Source: Strix aluco (taxonomy: Eukaryota > Chordata > Aves > Strigiformes > Strigidae). Taken from it: a stretch of DNA of 64,000 nt. Positions 26,061-38,182 of the stretch are shown piece by piece. The DNA is taken from NCBI RefSeq assembly GCF_031877795.1, contig NC_133931.1:129308621-129372620 (forward strand), given 5' to 3'. The notes beneath the pieces were generated by a model, which made no database searches, was not told the DNA's origin, and worked only from the letters and a program-made list of their open reading frames with translations. Each line of letters opens with the position of its first letter. Within the stretch, counting starts at the first letter, position 1. The position numbers and the translations under genes were made by a program.

Positions 26061-28762
26061 ATGAGAGGATGGTAAAAGAAAGTTCACACGCTTTCCCAGT
26101 GGCAGAAAGGAGGAATTCAAGTTTCCATTTCATTACTGGGATGTAACAGTATTCTACCGGATCCTCCGGTGCTTAAAAAAAAGGTGATGCTGTGTGATCT
26201 AACTTGTAGCCAGGAAGGGATTCTGCATTTCACAGTAGTGGTCAGCACTGTTGTTTGGGGGTCCTCCTGCTCTTCCAGGGTATGCAACTATAAACTGAAG
26301 AATAGACAACTAAGGAACATCATAAAAATTTTGGTTTGGATGGTCTCTTTGATGTTGGCAAGGAGACTGCCAGAGATAGCAGAAGCACAGAGTTTTTGTA
26401 TGCAGTGTTCTCCTTTCTTCAACATAAGATATTCCTGCAGTGCCCTGTCTTGTTTTCTACACACCTTCCAATTTACGGTGAATGAGAAAGTAATTCTACA
26501 AATGACAGTGTCTCAGTACAGTCTGGGCGCTAATTAAGGCTGATCCTATGGGGAAAAAATATAAAGACCATGCCATAATCTGTGCATACTCTACATCAAG
26601 GCAAATTTGATTTCTACTTGCAATCCCAGTTTTGGAATATTTTTGTTTTTCACGAGTTCTTTAAATTAAGCTGGACTGTGCTTTTGTGATGTGGTCAGCT
26701 TGGGTAGGTAATATTATCGGGTTTTATTTGAAACAGGATAATAATAACTTGAGGTACAGAATTATATTATCTGGTAGCATGATAGCTGTTATCCCTGATG
26801 ATAATGGGCTGATGTAGTCAAATCTTTCCATGCTCTCCAAAATAAGTCTGTGTTTTTGGGTATTGTCTTCATGTACTGAGGGTGAGGAAGAGCACCTTTT
26901 TGATTTGGACTATAGTGTCCATGTACCTGTACCTGTGTGGGAAAAATAAGTTTCAAGTATTTTATGAGGAACCCACTCAAATTAATGTACAGAATGCCAT
27001 AAACTAGTGAAAGTAAATTTATTCTGGTGATTTTTCCCCAGTTGAAAACATAAACATAATGTTCTGCTTATAGTTATTTCATACATGAATGAATCTAGAA
27101 CAGAATATAAGTCAGTCTGGTAATACTCAAAATCAAATCTAGTGCAAGTAATTTTTATTTATTATTAGAAACATGAGAGTCATTACTTCTTGAAGCTTTA
27201 TATTTATATTTAATGTTAAAAGATCAATTTTATAAAATATCAACCTTAACTCTTAAACACATAAGACAATTAATAAGTGGAAGAAAGTGTCTGTGTTACA
27301 AATATGAACTTGCGGGTTGCCAGTAATTTGATCGACAAGCACTATGTGGAGCTACTGGCAACTGTTGCTTTTGCATACTTTTGTATTTTTATAGTTGACT
27401 TGTAACTGGCAAGCACAGATGGCCATAGATTATGATTTTTGTATGTTTCTGAATTAGAGAAAACATTTATATGGTCTTTTAAATTGCATTGTCTAAATAT
27501 CATGTGTTAACCACTCTATATAGGTTTTGATTTTAATGGCTAAGCTCTAGAATGGGATTTTTGGAAGCAACTATTTTAATATTTTGTTAATAATATGAAA
27601 GGTTTCTGTGCCCAGCTTTTGAATAATTGGAAGATTTGTTCTCAAGTAACTCCTCATTCAGTAATCAATGTTATTTTGTGGTAGTAGCAACTTTTTAAAG
27701 TTTTTCTTGGAAAAAAATCAGATTTTACACTATCAGGCTTTCCTCTTGCTGATAATGAAGAATGTTCTATCACAAAGTCAGAATTGGTTGTTTCAGTGTT
27801 ACTTCATAAAAATACTTGGGACTGCTCTAACCAAGGGTTTAAAAGGATTTTAGAGAAACCCTGTGAGCTGCTGTTTGAAGGATCAGGCTTGTTCTGCCCA
27901 TTCCAGGAAGTTCAGTGTACCATCTAGCATTATTTATTTTTCTCAGAATCTTAGCAAAAATGAGGACTAAACTCAGTTTTCTAGGATGTGAATTCACAGC
28001 TTTTATTGCTGTCTATTCTTGGTAGTCTGCTAGAAGCTTATAGAGGGGCTAGGAGAATTGGCTAAATAGCAGTAAGAATCTGAAGATACTCTATAAGAAC
28101 TTTTTTGTAGTAGTATATTTATCTAATTTATGTAAAGTCTGTGTACTGTTTCTCTCTGAACTTAAGTATACAACATATTATAACTTTAGGGGTCCTGTAA
28201 AATAAAAACATAGCTCCTGCTTTGCTAAATGAAACCAGCTCTCAGGGCTAAGTTGCAATTATGTGTAGTTAATTAGGAGAAAAATGGTAATTGAGGAGAA
28301 AAATTACTAAATACTAGACATGAAAATAAATTTTTCTTTTACCGGAAGGAAACTTTGCTCTTTATATCTATTATTATAGAAATTTCGATGGGAGTTTAGC
28401 CTTACTTTGGCTCAGGGAAAAGATAGACTCACTTTTTCACTGCCTTGTGGACTTAAGAATGTTTTCCTAAGGTTATTTTTTGGGGAAGAAGGGCAGCATG
28501 CAAGGAAAATTACTGAACAAGACAGAGATTTATTAACTTTTTGGGTGCAGGTAGTTTTTAATGACATGGTTTCATTGCTTATTAGACTATTCCTATTCTC
28601 GAAGACATTTATTTCAACTTGAATATTTTTTAAAGACCTAAATATAGTGGAATAAACATGCTTAATGCTTAACTCCGTTACTGTATTGCAGTTGTTTTCT
28701 GAAAATAAGTTGTTCTTCTGAAAGAACTCCAAGGGATTAATTAAATGAGTCTCCAGCTGTTG

Positions 28763-28784
28763 ATTTAACTATATATAGTTAAAT
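28763..28784. repeat. Perfect 22-bp AT palindrome
   Basis: Exact self-complementary sequence centred on ACTATATATAGT, with both arms continuing to ATTTA/TAAAT. It could extrude as a short cruciform; no known site is matched. Confidence 0.8.
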
Positions 28785-31700
28785 AGCTGATACAACTATA
28801 TGCTTGTTAAAGAACAGGTGCTCAGCCAGTTGCTTTAAGAAGAAATGAAGTAACTACCTCAGCAACACTCAGATCGTTAGTACATTTTTTTTTAGTGATA
28901 CAGAAGGCAACATATTTACTGACACGTGTCTGATGGCTCTGCTGCTTTCCAAAAATGCAAGTTCTGAATAGATTCATGATTTAATGCTTGTATTTAGCCA
29001 CTAAGTTGCTACTACACTGTAAAACAAGTTTTCTTTTGAAGCCCAGCTGAAGCTTGTTATCTGTGAATGTCCGTTACTTCTTTCTTTATTTCTTTTTTGT
29101 GGTGTATGGTATTCACTTGCATGCTTTGTTTAAACAATTCATTGTATATTCATGAAGTATGGTTCTGTAGGTAAGAATGAGTAAAATTGATCATTGTTGT
29201 AATTCACTTGACTGCACTGGGCTTATAGAAGTCAACTGCAGTAAGCGTAAAGCCTAACATAAATTTGTTGAATCAAATGCAGTATTGAAAGAAATAGTGG
29301 GTATAAAATTGGAAGCTAGTACATAATTTTAATGCTTAAGTAGCATGGGGGCTATTTCTCATTTGCTTTCTGTTCAGGAGGGCTCTATCTGCCTTTTACT
29401 TCAGAAGACAGCCTGTTTAACAGTGCTGATTTCATCAAGAGTTGAGTGGGGAAAAAAGTACTTAAAATCCTAACCGAATTTGTAATTGTACAACCTTACA
29501 AAAAATGTCACTGCTGAAGCTTGCTGAAGAGCTCATCTTTATGAAATGCTGAACTAATTATGGCTTTCAGTCTTATGATTTTTCTGCCAAGTGTATTGTG
29601 GAGGCATTACTTTAATCTGCCGCAGTGGCTTTAAGGTGTGGTACCTTTTGCAAGTCCCAGGCCTTTTCTGTTTTTTCGTTTTACCTTTATCTTCATGTGA
29701 TTGAATTTACTGAACACAAGATTTGTCTTGATTGCTTTGTATCTCCTAGGCCAGTAGGGGATACACAGCAATCTAGTTTCCATTCAGTTGGTGTCATATG
29801 TAGCCTACCTAATTTAGTCTATTACATGCCACTAGTGGCTTAGTTTTATTAGCTGTTCTTAAGTTCGAACACAGTATCTGACAACTTAGAATTTTGACAA
29901 CTTTTCATTATGATGAGAGGTACCATCTTGTTATACATCTAAGACCTTGATAGGTGAGGTTGTGTCGCTTTTTGGAGCTCAAAAGTGTTTTTTATTCTTT
30001 TGTGTGTCATAGCCTCTACCACTTAGTGTTCAGCTGCTAAGTGTTACTAAGATATAATAATTTTGTATCTTTATTTAAATCACCAAAGATCAAATTGTCT
30101 GTTCAATTCCTAGAGTCTGTCTTTGGGTTGTGTCAGCAGAACATCACATACTATGTTTTCATTCAATGGGAAAGTGATACTAAAATCATATTGTAGATCT
30201 CGTACACTTTTAAAAGAGGCAGTGTTTTAGTTAATAGAACCTCATTTACATTTACATCTTGTTTGAGGTCCTGTGCTTTAGTGAGCTTACTGTCCTTACA
30301 TGGATATCATAGCTAAGTTACCCATTGCCTTATGTGGATACCAAAGCACCCCAGAGAACTGGGTCTGGCTGGGGAGTAACTTACTAGTGGTTAGTACATA
30401 CTATTAAATTGCTAAAATCTAGTGGATTTGCATGTAGACATAAACATGGAGACATGTAGAAAATCTTTGCAATGTTATAGCCTAGTGACTGAATTTTATG
30501 ACTCTTTTGAAGATTATGACAACACTGAAGGTTGGTTAGTGCCTGAGGATAAATATTAATATTTTTGTTTCTGAAGGGCTGTGAGATAAGTTTGTACGGT
30601 CCAATGAACAGTACTGCAACTGTATGGAAAGCAACTAATATTTTCAGAGTATCTAAATCTTCTTTTTAGGATTAATTTTCAAGAATGAATTAATATACAA
30701 ACCCATCTTCTGTGTGCAAACTTTCAAAACACTTTAATGAGGTGTGGGGAACAGCATGGCAAAGCAGTTAAGTTTTTCTGGTTCAAAAAGTTTTTTAGCT
30801 CTGGTCTAGAATTTCCTGGCTTTGGCAAGCTGGATGATTTTAGGAAGGCCAGTGGGGGGGAACATTTTTCCTTTCTGGGGGCTGAAAAATTTTCTTAAAC
30901 ACATTTGTTAATCCATTCATTAACATTGTGATAATTCCTTCTCCTTCCTGACCTCCCCTCCAAAAATTGTTTCAAAAGGTTGTAGGACATTGAAGACTGA
31001 CTTTGTGCCATTGGTTTTTTTTCAGCCTAGCTGAAGAAAGCTTCCAGATCCAGTTTTTAATTAAAGTTGGTGTTACACATAAACCCAGTGGAATAGGAGT
31101 GCATTTCTGTCATTGCATAACTCTTTTGCTTTCCCATTACTGCCAAGCCTTTGAAACTCTGGGCAAAAGCAAAGGATAGACGGTGCCTTTTGAGACAGCA
31201 CCTGACTGATGATCTCCCTCACTTAACGCAGAGTAAAAGAGGCTGTGTTTTACATCAGCTGCCTTGGCCTTGGTGTGACAAAAGACTTCCCAATGTTTCA
31301 GGCTCTGAAATCCTCTGAAATCCTGACCATCCCAATGGATGGTCTGTGCTTTTTGAAACAAGGTTTCTGTTGCCTTCTCATTTTTATCACTGATGGCTTG
31401 GCCCAATGCACTTACTTCCTCCTCCCTCTGGGGAAATATGGTACCAATGCGAGTCAGATGCTTTTTTTCATCCTCTGTATCAGCAGAGACAGTTATACAG
31501 CATTCAGTATGAGAAGGACAAAGTTAGAAAGTAGATAGGAGCAGTTTATAAATGATGTATGTAGAAGTAGGTTAGTTAAGAGATCAGTTGGGCAATTTTT
31601 TTCAGTAGAGGCATTGCTTTTCCTGAAGCAGTCCAACATTAATATGCACTTGGTGTACTCACGTCTGTCATCATAACCTGACTTGAGAGTATTTTCCTAC

Positions 31701-34149
31701 ACTTAATTTCTATTCCTTGTCCAGAAAATAACCCAGCTGTAATGAACTTAGCTTTTCCTAGGTCTGTTCCTGTTTAAATTCCTGGGACATAGAAGAGAAG
31801 ACCAGATCAGAACTGCACTAATTCTGAGGCTTTCCAGCTCACAGTGCCATCTGGAGGGGTTCATTCAAGTTCAGTGCCCTTGATTATTAGCACTGACAAC
31901 TGTACTCTCTAACTTGATACAGACTGCTAAAAAGATGAAGACAATTGCCCTGCATGCTGTTCCGCTCACTGTCCTGAGTAGTCCTCTATGGCACATCACC
32001 TGTAACTGTAAATTGTGGTGATCCCATTGGTTTTTCTGCAAAGGAATGACTGTCTCTGAAGCTGAAAGACTCTCAAACTTGTATTTAGGTAGAGACTATA
32101 GCATTTCTTCTTTGGAAATTTTCATAGCCTTATTGGCATCCTCTAATACTCATAAGCCAGTTAAGTCTCCGTAAGGAGGGACATTCTAAGGTCTTGCTCA
32201 TGTTATTTGGAAAATCTGACTGTGAGTGCAACATTAAAAAAGAGTGGATTGGAAATACCTCATTCCTAGGTAATTAGTTTCTTGTTCATTCAGCCTAATG
32301 TTTCCCATTTAGTAAATTCAGCATCTGTTGAATGGAAGAAACAAACTAAAGCTCCATTTGCCTCAACAGATAAGCAGATTGAAACTTGCTAAGAACATTA
32401 ATTTTTTACTTTTAGTTTGGATTTTCAGCTATGTGACATAATGTATTGAACATATTTGCAGGTTGCTTGCTCAGTTTTCTTTCTGTAGGTTTTTATTTCA
32501 GGATTTGGAAAGAGTTGTGATACTGTCCTATTTGTTGATTAGCAGAATAAAATCAATAGACTTCACTAGAAAGATGTCTATTTATCATCTGTATTTGATA
32601 ATTTTCCATTCATCTCTCTCAGTTATCCTTTTCTTGGTATAGCATCAGGAACCTAGAAGATGCAGGCAGCACTGTAAATTTGCCTACACTTCAGGAGTTA
32701 GTGCTTTGGCAACACAACCCTCAGTGCTTAGACCTTTTGAGAATATGACAAAAACTGACAAAGTGCTACTTCTCTAATACAGTTACCAGTTAGCCTGTTC
32801 AACATCTCTTTAGGGGATAGACTGTCATGCTTTTACAAAACTTGGTGGTCTAACAACAAATGAGTTTTAAACCACCTAGGTGAGGCTTTACTGCCTAAAT
32901 CTCAGTGTTGCTCTCTCCTAGACTCTCTTCCTTATCCCTTTTGAGGCCCTCTCGTCTGCTGCCATGGAACATAAAAATGTTACTGTATATTGGAATCAGA
33001 AAACCAGGTCACAGGTGAGAAAGAGATTACAGCAGGTATTTTTTCAGTTATCCAGGGGAAGATGGAATAGATAACCTGAGACTTAAACCACAGCAGATCT
33101 TCAGCTTCTGAACAATGTCAAAATTTCAAATTCAGGTTGGCCTTTTTTGGGTTGTCCCTGTTGGCTTGCAAGATGCCCAAGTCAAGACTTAATGGGATGT
33201 ATCTGTGCTTTATAGATGATCAAAACAAATCCCACGCCAAGGCCTCGCTTTTTGTCCTTTTTGTGTCGCTGAAAGCCTTTGTAGCAAGAATTGCATATCT
33301 GTGGTCAAAGGCAGTAATGACCTATCATTACTAGGGCAAGTGAATCTTAAATTAATCCTTTAGCTTTTAAGACAAGTTATCAGTCTTAGTCTAAATATTT
33401 TGGTTTCACTTTCACTCTCAGTAATTATTCAGAAGTCATACCTTATTATCATTCAGTGATGAGGATTAGGAATGTTATAACTGGAAAAGCCTGAGCCTTT
33501 CTATCACAGGACTGTTTATGATGTTCCATGAGTTTCATGATGCACCTGAGTGTCATCTTGCACTTGCAGCCAGAGTCTGCCTGATTCTGGAATATATTGT
33601 AGTGACAACTTGTACAATACAGTTTGCCACAATGCATGTTATACATTCAGATGCAACTTAGAGCAGACTCTTTAGCATTCACTCTATACACAGAAGAAAT
33701 ACCCCTTAGACAAATTTGTGGCTTTTGTGTTGGTGGCAAGACCCAAGCAACATCTGACAAAGAGTACTATTTCACTTTTGCCTACCCTCCATGTGCTTAG
33801 TTGCAGATACTGGTCCTGTGGAAAATTTCAGTCTGCTACATTGAAAGTTTAAGATATGCTTTCTGCTGTTATGTGCAACATTTACATTGGAGCGCTGAAG
33901 CTAGGAGTTGTTTGTTAGGCTCACTGGGCCTTTTTCCACTGTGCTGTGAGATCAGATTCTCAAATAACAAATGCTATTATTGCTATCAAATTCTGTTTTA
34001 CAAAACAGCATTGTGTAGGGTCTTTTCAGTCATGCATTAAGTAGTTAATCGCAAAACTGGTGTACAGACAGTGGGATTTGTGTCTTAATCATTTACTATG
34101 GTAGGCATTGAGAAGCATTTCAAAGAGGTTTCTCATGGTTTCTCTTCAT

Positions 34150-34660
34150 TGCTGCCAGGGCATGCTGCTTGCTCCTGGTTAGCTTGCTGTCCACCAGGAC
34201 TCTCAGGTCCTCTTCAGCAGAGCTACACACCAGGCCAGTCAGTCCCCAGCTGTTACTGCTGTGTGGGATAATTCCATCACAGGTGCAGGATTTGATGTTT
34301 ATCTTTGTTAAATCTCACACAGTTCTTGTTGGCTTAGTCTTCCAGCATGTTGAGGTCTCTCTGTATGGTGGTTCTTCCTTCTGATGTATCTGGCTTTCCT
34401 CCAGTTTGATATCATCCATTAACTTGGTTAAGGTGCATTCAATTTCAGCATCCAGATTACCTATAAAGATACTGAATATTATAGGACTGCAAATTTGTCT
34501 CTGAACTGTTAACCACTGCTCTGAGCGATAGACAAGAAGATTCAGAGGTCCTTGTCTTCTTACATTTATCATTGACCTGGTCCAGCACAGATCATTTCTC
34601 ACTGGATACCAGACTGAGAATTGACAAAGAGCAAGTCCCCTTCTGTGAGTAGGACACACT
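34150..34660 (-). mobile_element. Degenerate CR1 LINE fragment, reverse transcriptase C-terminal part
   Basis: The minus strand encodes a decayed CR1 RT segment: a motif like IFSIFIGNLDAEIECTLTK, then the catalytic box LMDD (plus-strand 34411-34422), then the LVDSKL-type block near 34180. Frames are broken. There is no octameric 3' tail, so this is an internal fragment. It sits antisense in AKAP9 intron 1. Confidence 0.82.
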
Positions 34661-37043
34661 TCAGCTGAAGTTTAAACAGTATCTGAAACATCTTTTGAAA
34701 TGAGAGTAGTTGAGAAATGCAGGATCATGATGTAGATATCCACTCATGCTTTTACTGTACAGTGTAGAAATGAAAAATAATTACTTGCCTTAGAAGCTTC
34801 TCTGAGGTTCCTTTTTGTTGTCAGTCTGTAATTTCACAACTCATCTTTCTATGCTGCTTCTTTAAATATGAGTTAAAAAAATAAATGGAGATTTTGTACT
34901 TAAGAGGAACTGTGGGAGATGAGCAGACCCTGCTCTTCCTGTAAGAGGTGCCTATGCAGCACTGAAGTTGAGACGTAAGCATTTTATGTTAGTAAGTTAA
35001 AATTTGAAGCTAATAATGTTTGTGTACAGGTATATGAAGTATAACTGTACAACCATACTTGTACAGGATGTACTACCTATAAACTTCTTGTCTTTGAAAT
35101 TAGAAGTTTTTTTTAAACAGTAAGTACAGCAAATATTGGTTATTTTATTTCATAACAGCCTTCTTTAGAGGCACTGAGCAATTTCAATTCTTGTTAACTG
35201 TAGTACATCTGAAAATGAGACTATCCAGATCTAATGCATTATCTGAGAATGTTAAGCAATAATAAGCAATCATAAGGCAGCATCCAGTTTTAAATGGAGC
35301 TTAATGTGTTTCTGTTTTAAAAAGCCTCTCATGTATGTGAAATAAAAATATAGCTATCTATGCTTTATAAATGTAACTTTTTAAATTTTAACAGATTTTT
35401 TTCAGTATTTTCTTGTGCTGATATATGGGCAGCGATTAAATGTTGTGGCTTTTGTTCAGATATTTTATATATTTTTTTTAAATGCTTAAGAGGAGATTGG
35501 ATTCTGCATTCTGTTGGAGCCAAATTTTATTTTAACATGAACTTCTACTCTAGAAATAGTTCAGTCAGACCATATTTGAAATTAATTAATGGATGGTGTA
35601 TGCTGGCAGTCTAGATTGCTGGCACAATTGCCAGGGGTCAGAATGTGCTGAAGATAGCTGAATAAATAAATAATGCTGCTGTTGTAATTATAGCAGCACA
35701 TTAACTATCATAATTGACTCTGTTTACACAAGTAATCCCCACCACTCTGTAAGTTAGTTCCCTTCTGTCTCAAGAGTATTTAGTTCCTAATAGTCTTTGA
35801 TTCTCCTCTGCTTTTCTGACTTTCTGCCAGTTGGAGGGTATCAGCATTTAAAACCTAAGGTAATGTTGTTCCAGGTGTCTGTAATTTTGCTGCAGTCTTG
35901 ATGTGGGATTGGTGCTTTGGGATTCATAAGCAGAAAGAAGTTATAATTAGAACTAGATAAATAAACATATCCTCTAAATGTCTAAGTTCTGTTCAATTGG
36001 TTTTTTACTGTGGGAAATTATTTTGAAAACTATACCCATTACTTATCTGCATGCTGCTCTATTGTAGTCTTGTGACTTTCAGTAGGTGTTTTTCTGTTTT
36101 TAAGAAGCAACATGGCTTGTGCATCCACAGAGTTTAGTGCTAACATCCAATCACTTCCCATTTTTCAAACTAATGGAAAGCTGAGCAGCTGTTGTAAATG
36201 GCACTTCTGGAAATCTGAAAATAAACCTGTAATTCTTACTGCACAATTTTATTGTAGGTTATTATGCATTAAAAAGAAAGAACTATAGTTTCATTTTCAG
36301 AGTTTAGCATAAAACTTCAATTTATTTATTACAATTAAGAATTTAATTGTACACTGGATATTTGATTGAAATAATTCAGACAATAAACATGGACTCCATA
36401 ATATTTTTTTAATTGCTATAAAGTAGACATATCTGTTTCCAAGAGGATTGCTTTTTTGCCTAGAGGCAGGACTGAAAAACCTATAAGCTGGACATTGCAA
36501 GTTGTTAGTTATTTTAGTTGCAGAAGCTGAGAGTCAAGGATAAGGAGCAAAATCAGCTGTTACTCACTACTGGAAAACACTGATGGAATTTTTAACAGGA
36601 TTCAAGACTGCTTGGAGGATCCAAGGTCTCACCAGCATGATGGAAAAAGCTGGAGTCAATGTGCTGGCAGATAAGCAGATAGTGAAAGACTTGCTCTAGA
36701 CAGGTTTTAGCACATCTGAAAAACGATGGTAAAGTTGCATTACAGCTTACTATGTTCCTTATGCCTTCCCAGGGTAAGGTCCTCATTCTCTAACACTCAT
36801 CAGATGTGGATCAATGCAGAGAGCCTGTTCTGAGTGTCCTTCAGCTTCTGTTTTTGGATCCTTCTTCCTCCATGAGTAACTCCTGTGTTTACATCGTTTG
36901 CTCTTGCTTGCAACTTTTGTAACTTGACAGAGACTTGTCATTGAATTGTTTCAAAACTGCAGATTCAGAACTGACAGAAGCAACATCAAGTTCTCCACAG
37001 ACATAGTTTTGGCGTTATCAAGCTGATATTCCGGGAAGACAGA

Positions 37044-38182
37044 TGTGGGGGGTTGCCCTTGGCCGAATGCCAGGGTCCCACCAAATTGCTCTATCACTCC
37101 CCTTTCTCAGCTGGACAGGGGAGAAGAAAGGCTTGTGGGTCAAGATAAGGACTGGGAGAGATCACTCACCAATTACCGTCATGAGAAAAACAGACCTGAC
37201 TTGGGGAAAAATTAATTTAATTTATTACCAATCAAATCAGAGTAGAATAATGAGAAATAAATCCAAACCTTAAAAACACCTTCCCCCCACCCCTTCCTTC
37301 TTCCTGGGCTTAACTTCACTCCCAGTTTTCTCTACCTCTTCCCCACCAGCAGCGCAGGGGGATGGGGAGTGGGGGTTGCAGTCAGTTCATTACACATTGT
37401 CTCTGCTGCTCCTTCCTCCTTAGGGGAGGACTACTCATGCTCTTCCTCTGCTTCAGCGTGGGGTCCCTCCCACGGGAGACAGTCCTCCACAAACTTCTTC
37501 AATGTTGAGTCCTTTTCACAGGCTGCAGTTCTTTATGAACTGCTCCAGCGTGGGTCCCTTCCATGGGGTGCAGTCCTTCAGGAACAGACTGCTCCAGTGT
37601 GGGTCCCCCGTGGGGTCACAAGTCCTGACGACAAATCTGCTCCAGCATGGGCTCCTCTCTCTGTGGGTCCACAGGTCCTGCCAGGAGTCTGCTCCAGCCT
37701 GGGCTTCCCACGGGGTCACAGCCTTCTTCGGGCATCCCCCTGCTCTGGTGTGGGATCCTCCACTGACTGCAGGTGGAGATCTGCTTTGCCATGGACCTCC
37801 GTGGGCTGCAGGGGACAGCCTACCTCACCACGGTCTGCACCACAGGCTGCAGGGGAATCTCTGCTCCCGCAACTGCAGCACCTTCTCCCCCTTCTTCTTC
37901 ACTGTCTTTGGTGTCTGCAGAGTTGGTTCTCTCACATATTCTCACTCCTCTCTCCAGCTGCAATTGCGCAGGTTTCCTCCCCCCTCCCCCCGCCTTCAAT
38001 ACGTTATTCCAGGGGCGCTACCACCGTCACTGATGGGCTCAGCCTTGGCCAGCGGTGAGTCCGTCTTGGAGCCGGCTGGCATTGGCTCTATCAGACATAG
38101 GGGAAGCTTCTAGCAGCTTCTCACAGCAGCCACCTCTGTAGCCCCCCCCAGTACCAAAACTTTGCCATGCGAACCCAGTTCA
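37044..38182 (-). mobile_element. Solo LTR of an avian ERV, antisense in intron 1
   Basis: A 1,139-bp block, much more GC-rich than the intron around it, with TG...CA ends (TGTGGGGGGTTGCCC at the left, AACCCAGTTCA at the right). It is a familiar avian LTR family. Read on the minus strand it starts TGAACTGGGTTCGCATGGCA, contains a minisatellite-like middle of CTGCTCCAGCGTGGG-type units (about 37440-37840 on the plus strand), and has a poly(A) signal AATAAA at plus-strand 37221-37226. Flanking 5-mers ACAGA and ACAAG resemble a decayed target duplication. No internal retroviral sequence adjoins. Long ORFs across it (up to 229 codons) come from the purine/pyrimidine skew of the repeat, not from a gene. 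Confidence 0.9.

Noticed and set aside
26169-26537. 122-codon plus-strand ORF after the CR1 copy in intron 1
   Set aside because: No recognisable domain and ordinary intron composition. ORFs of this length are expected by chance in 64 kb.
37369-38113. Plus-strand ORFs of 229 and 203 codons
   Set aside because: They lie entirely inside the antisense LTR with its repeated units and read against the element's own direction. There is no recognisable protein.
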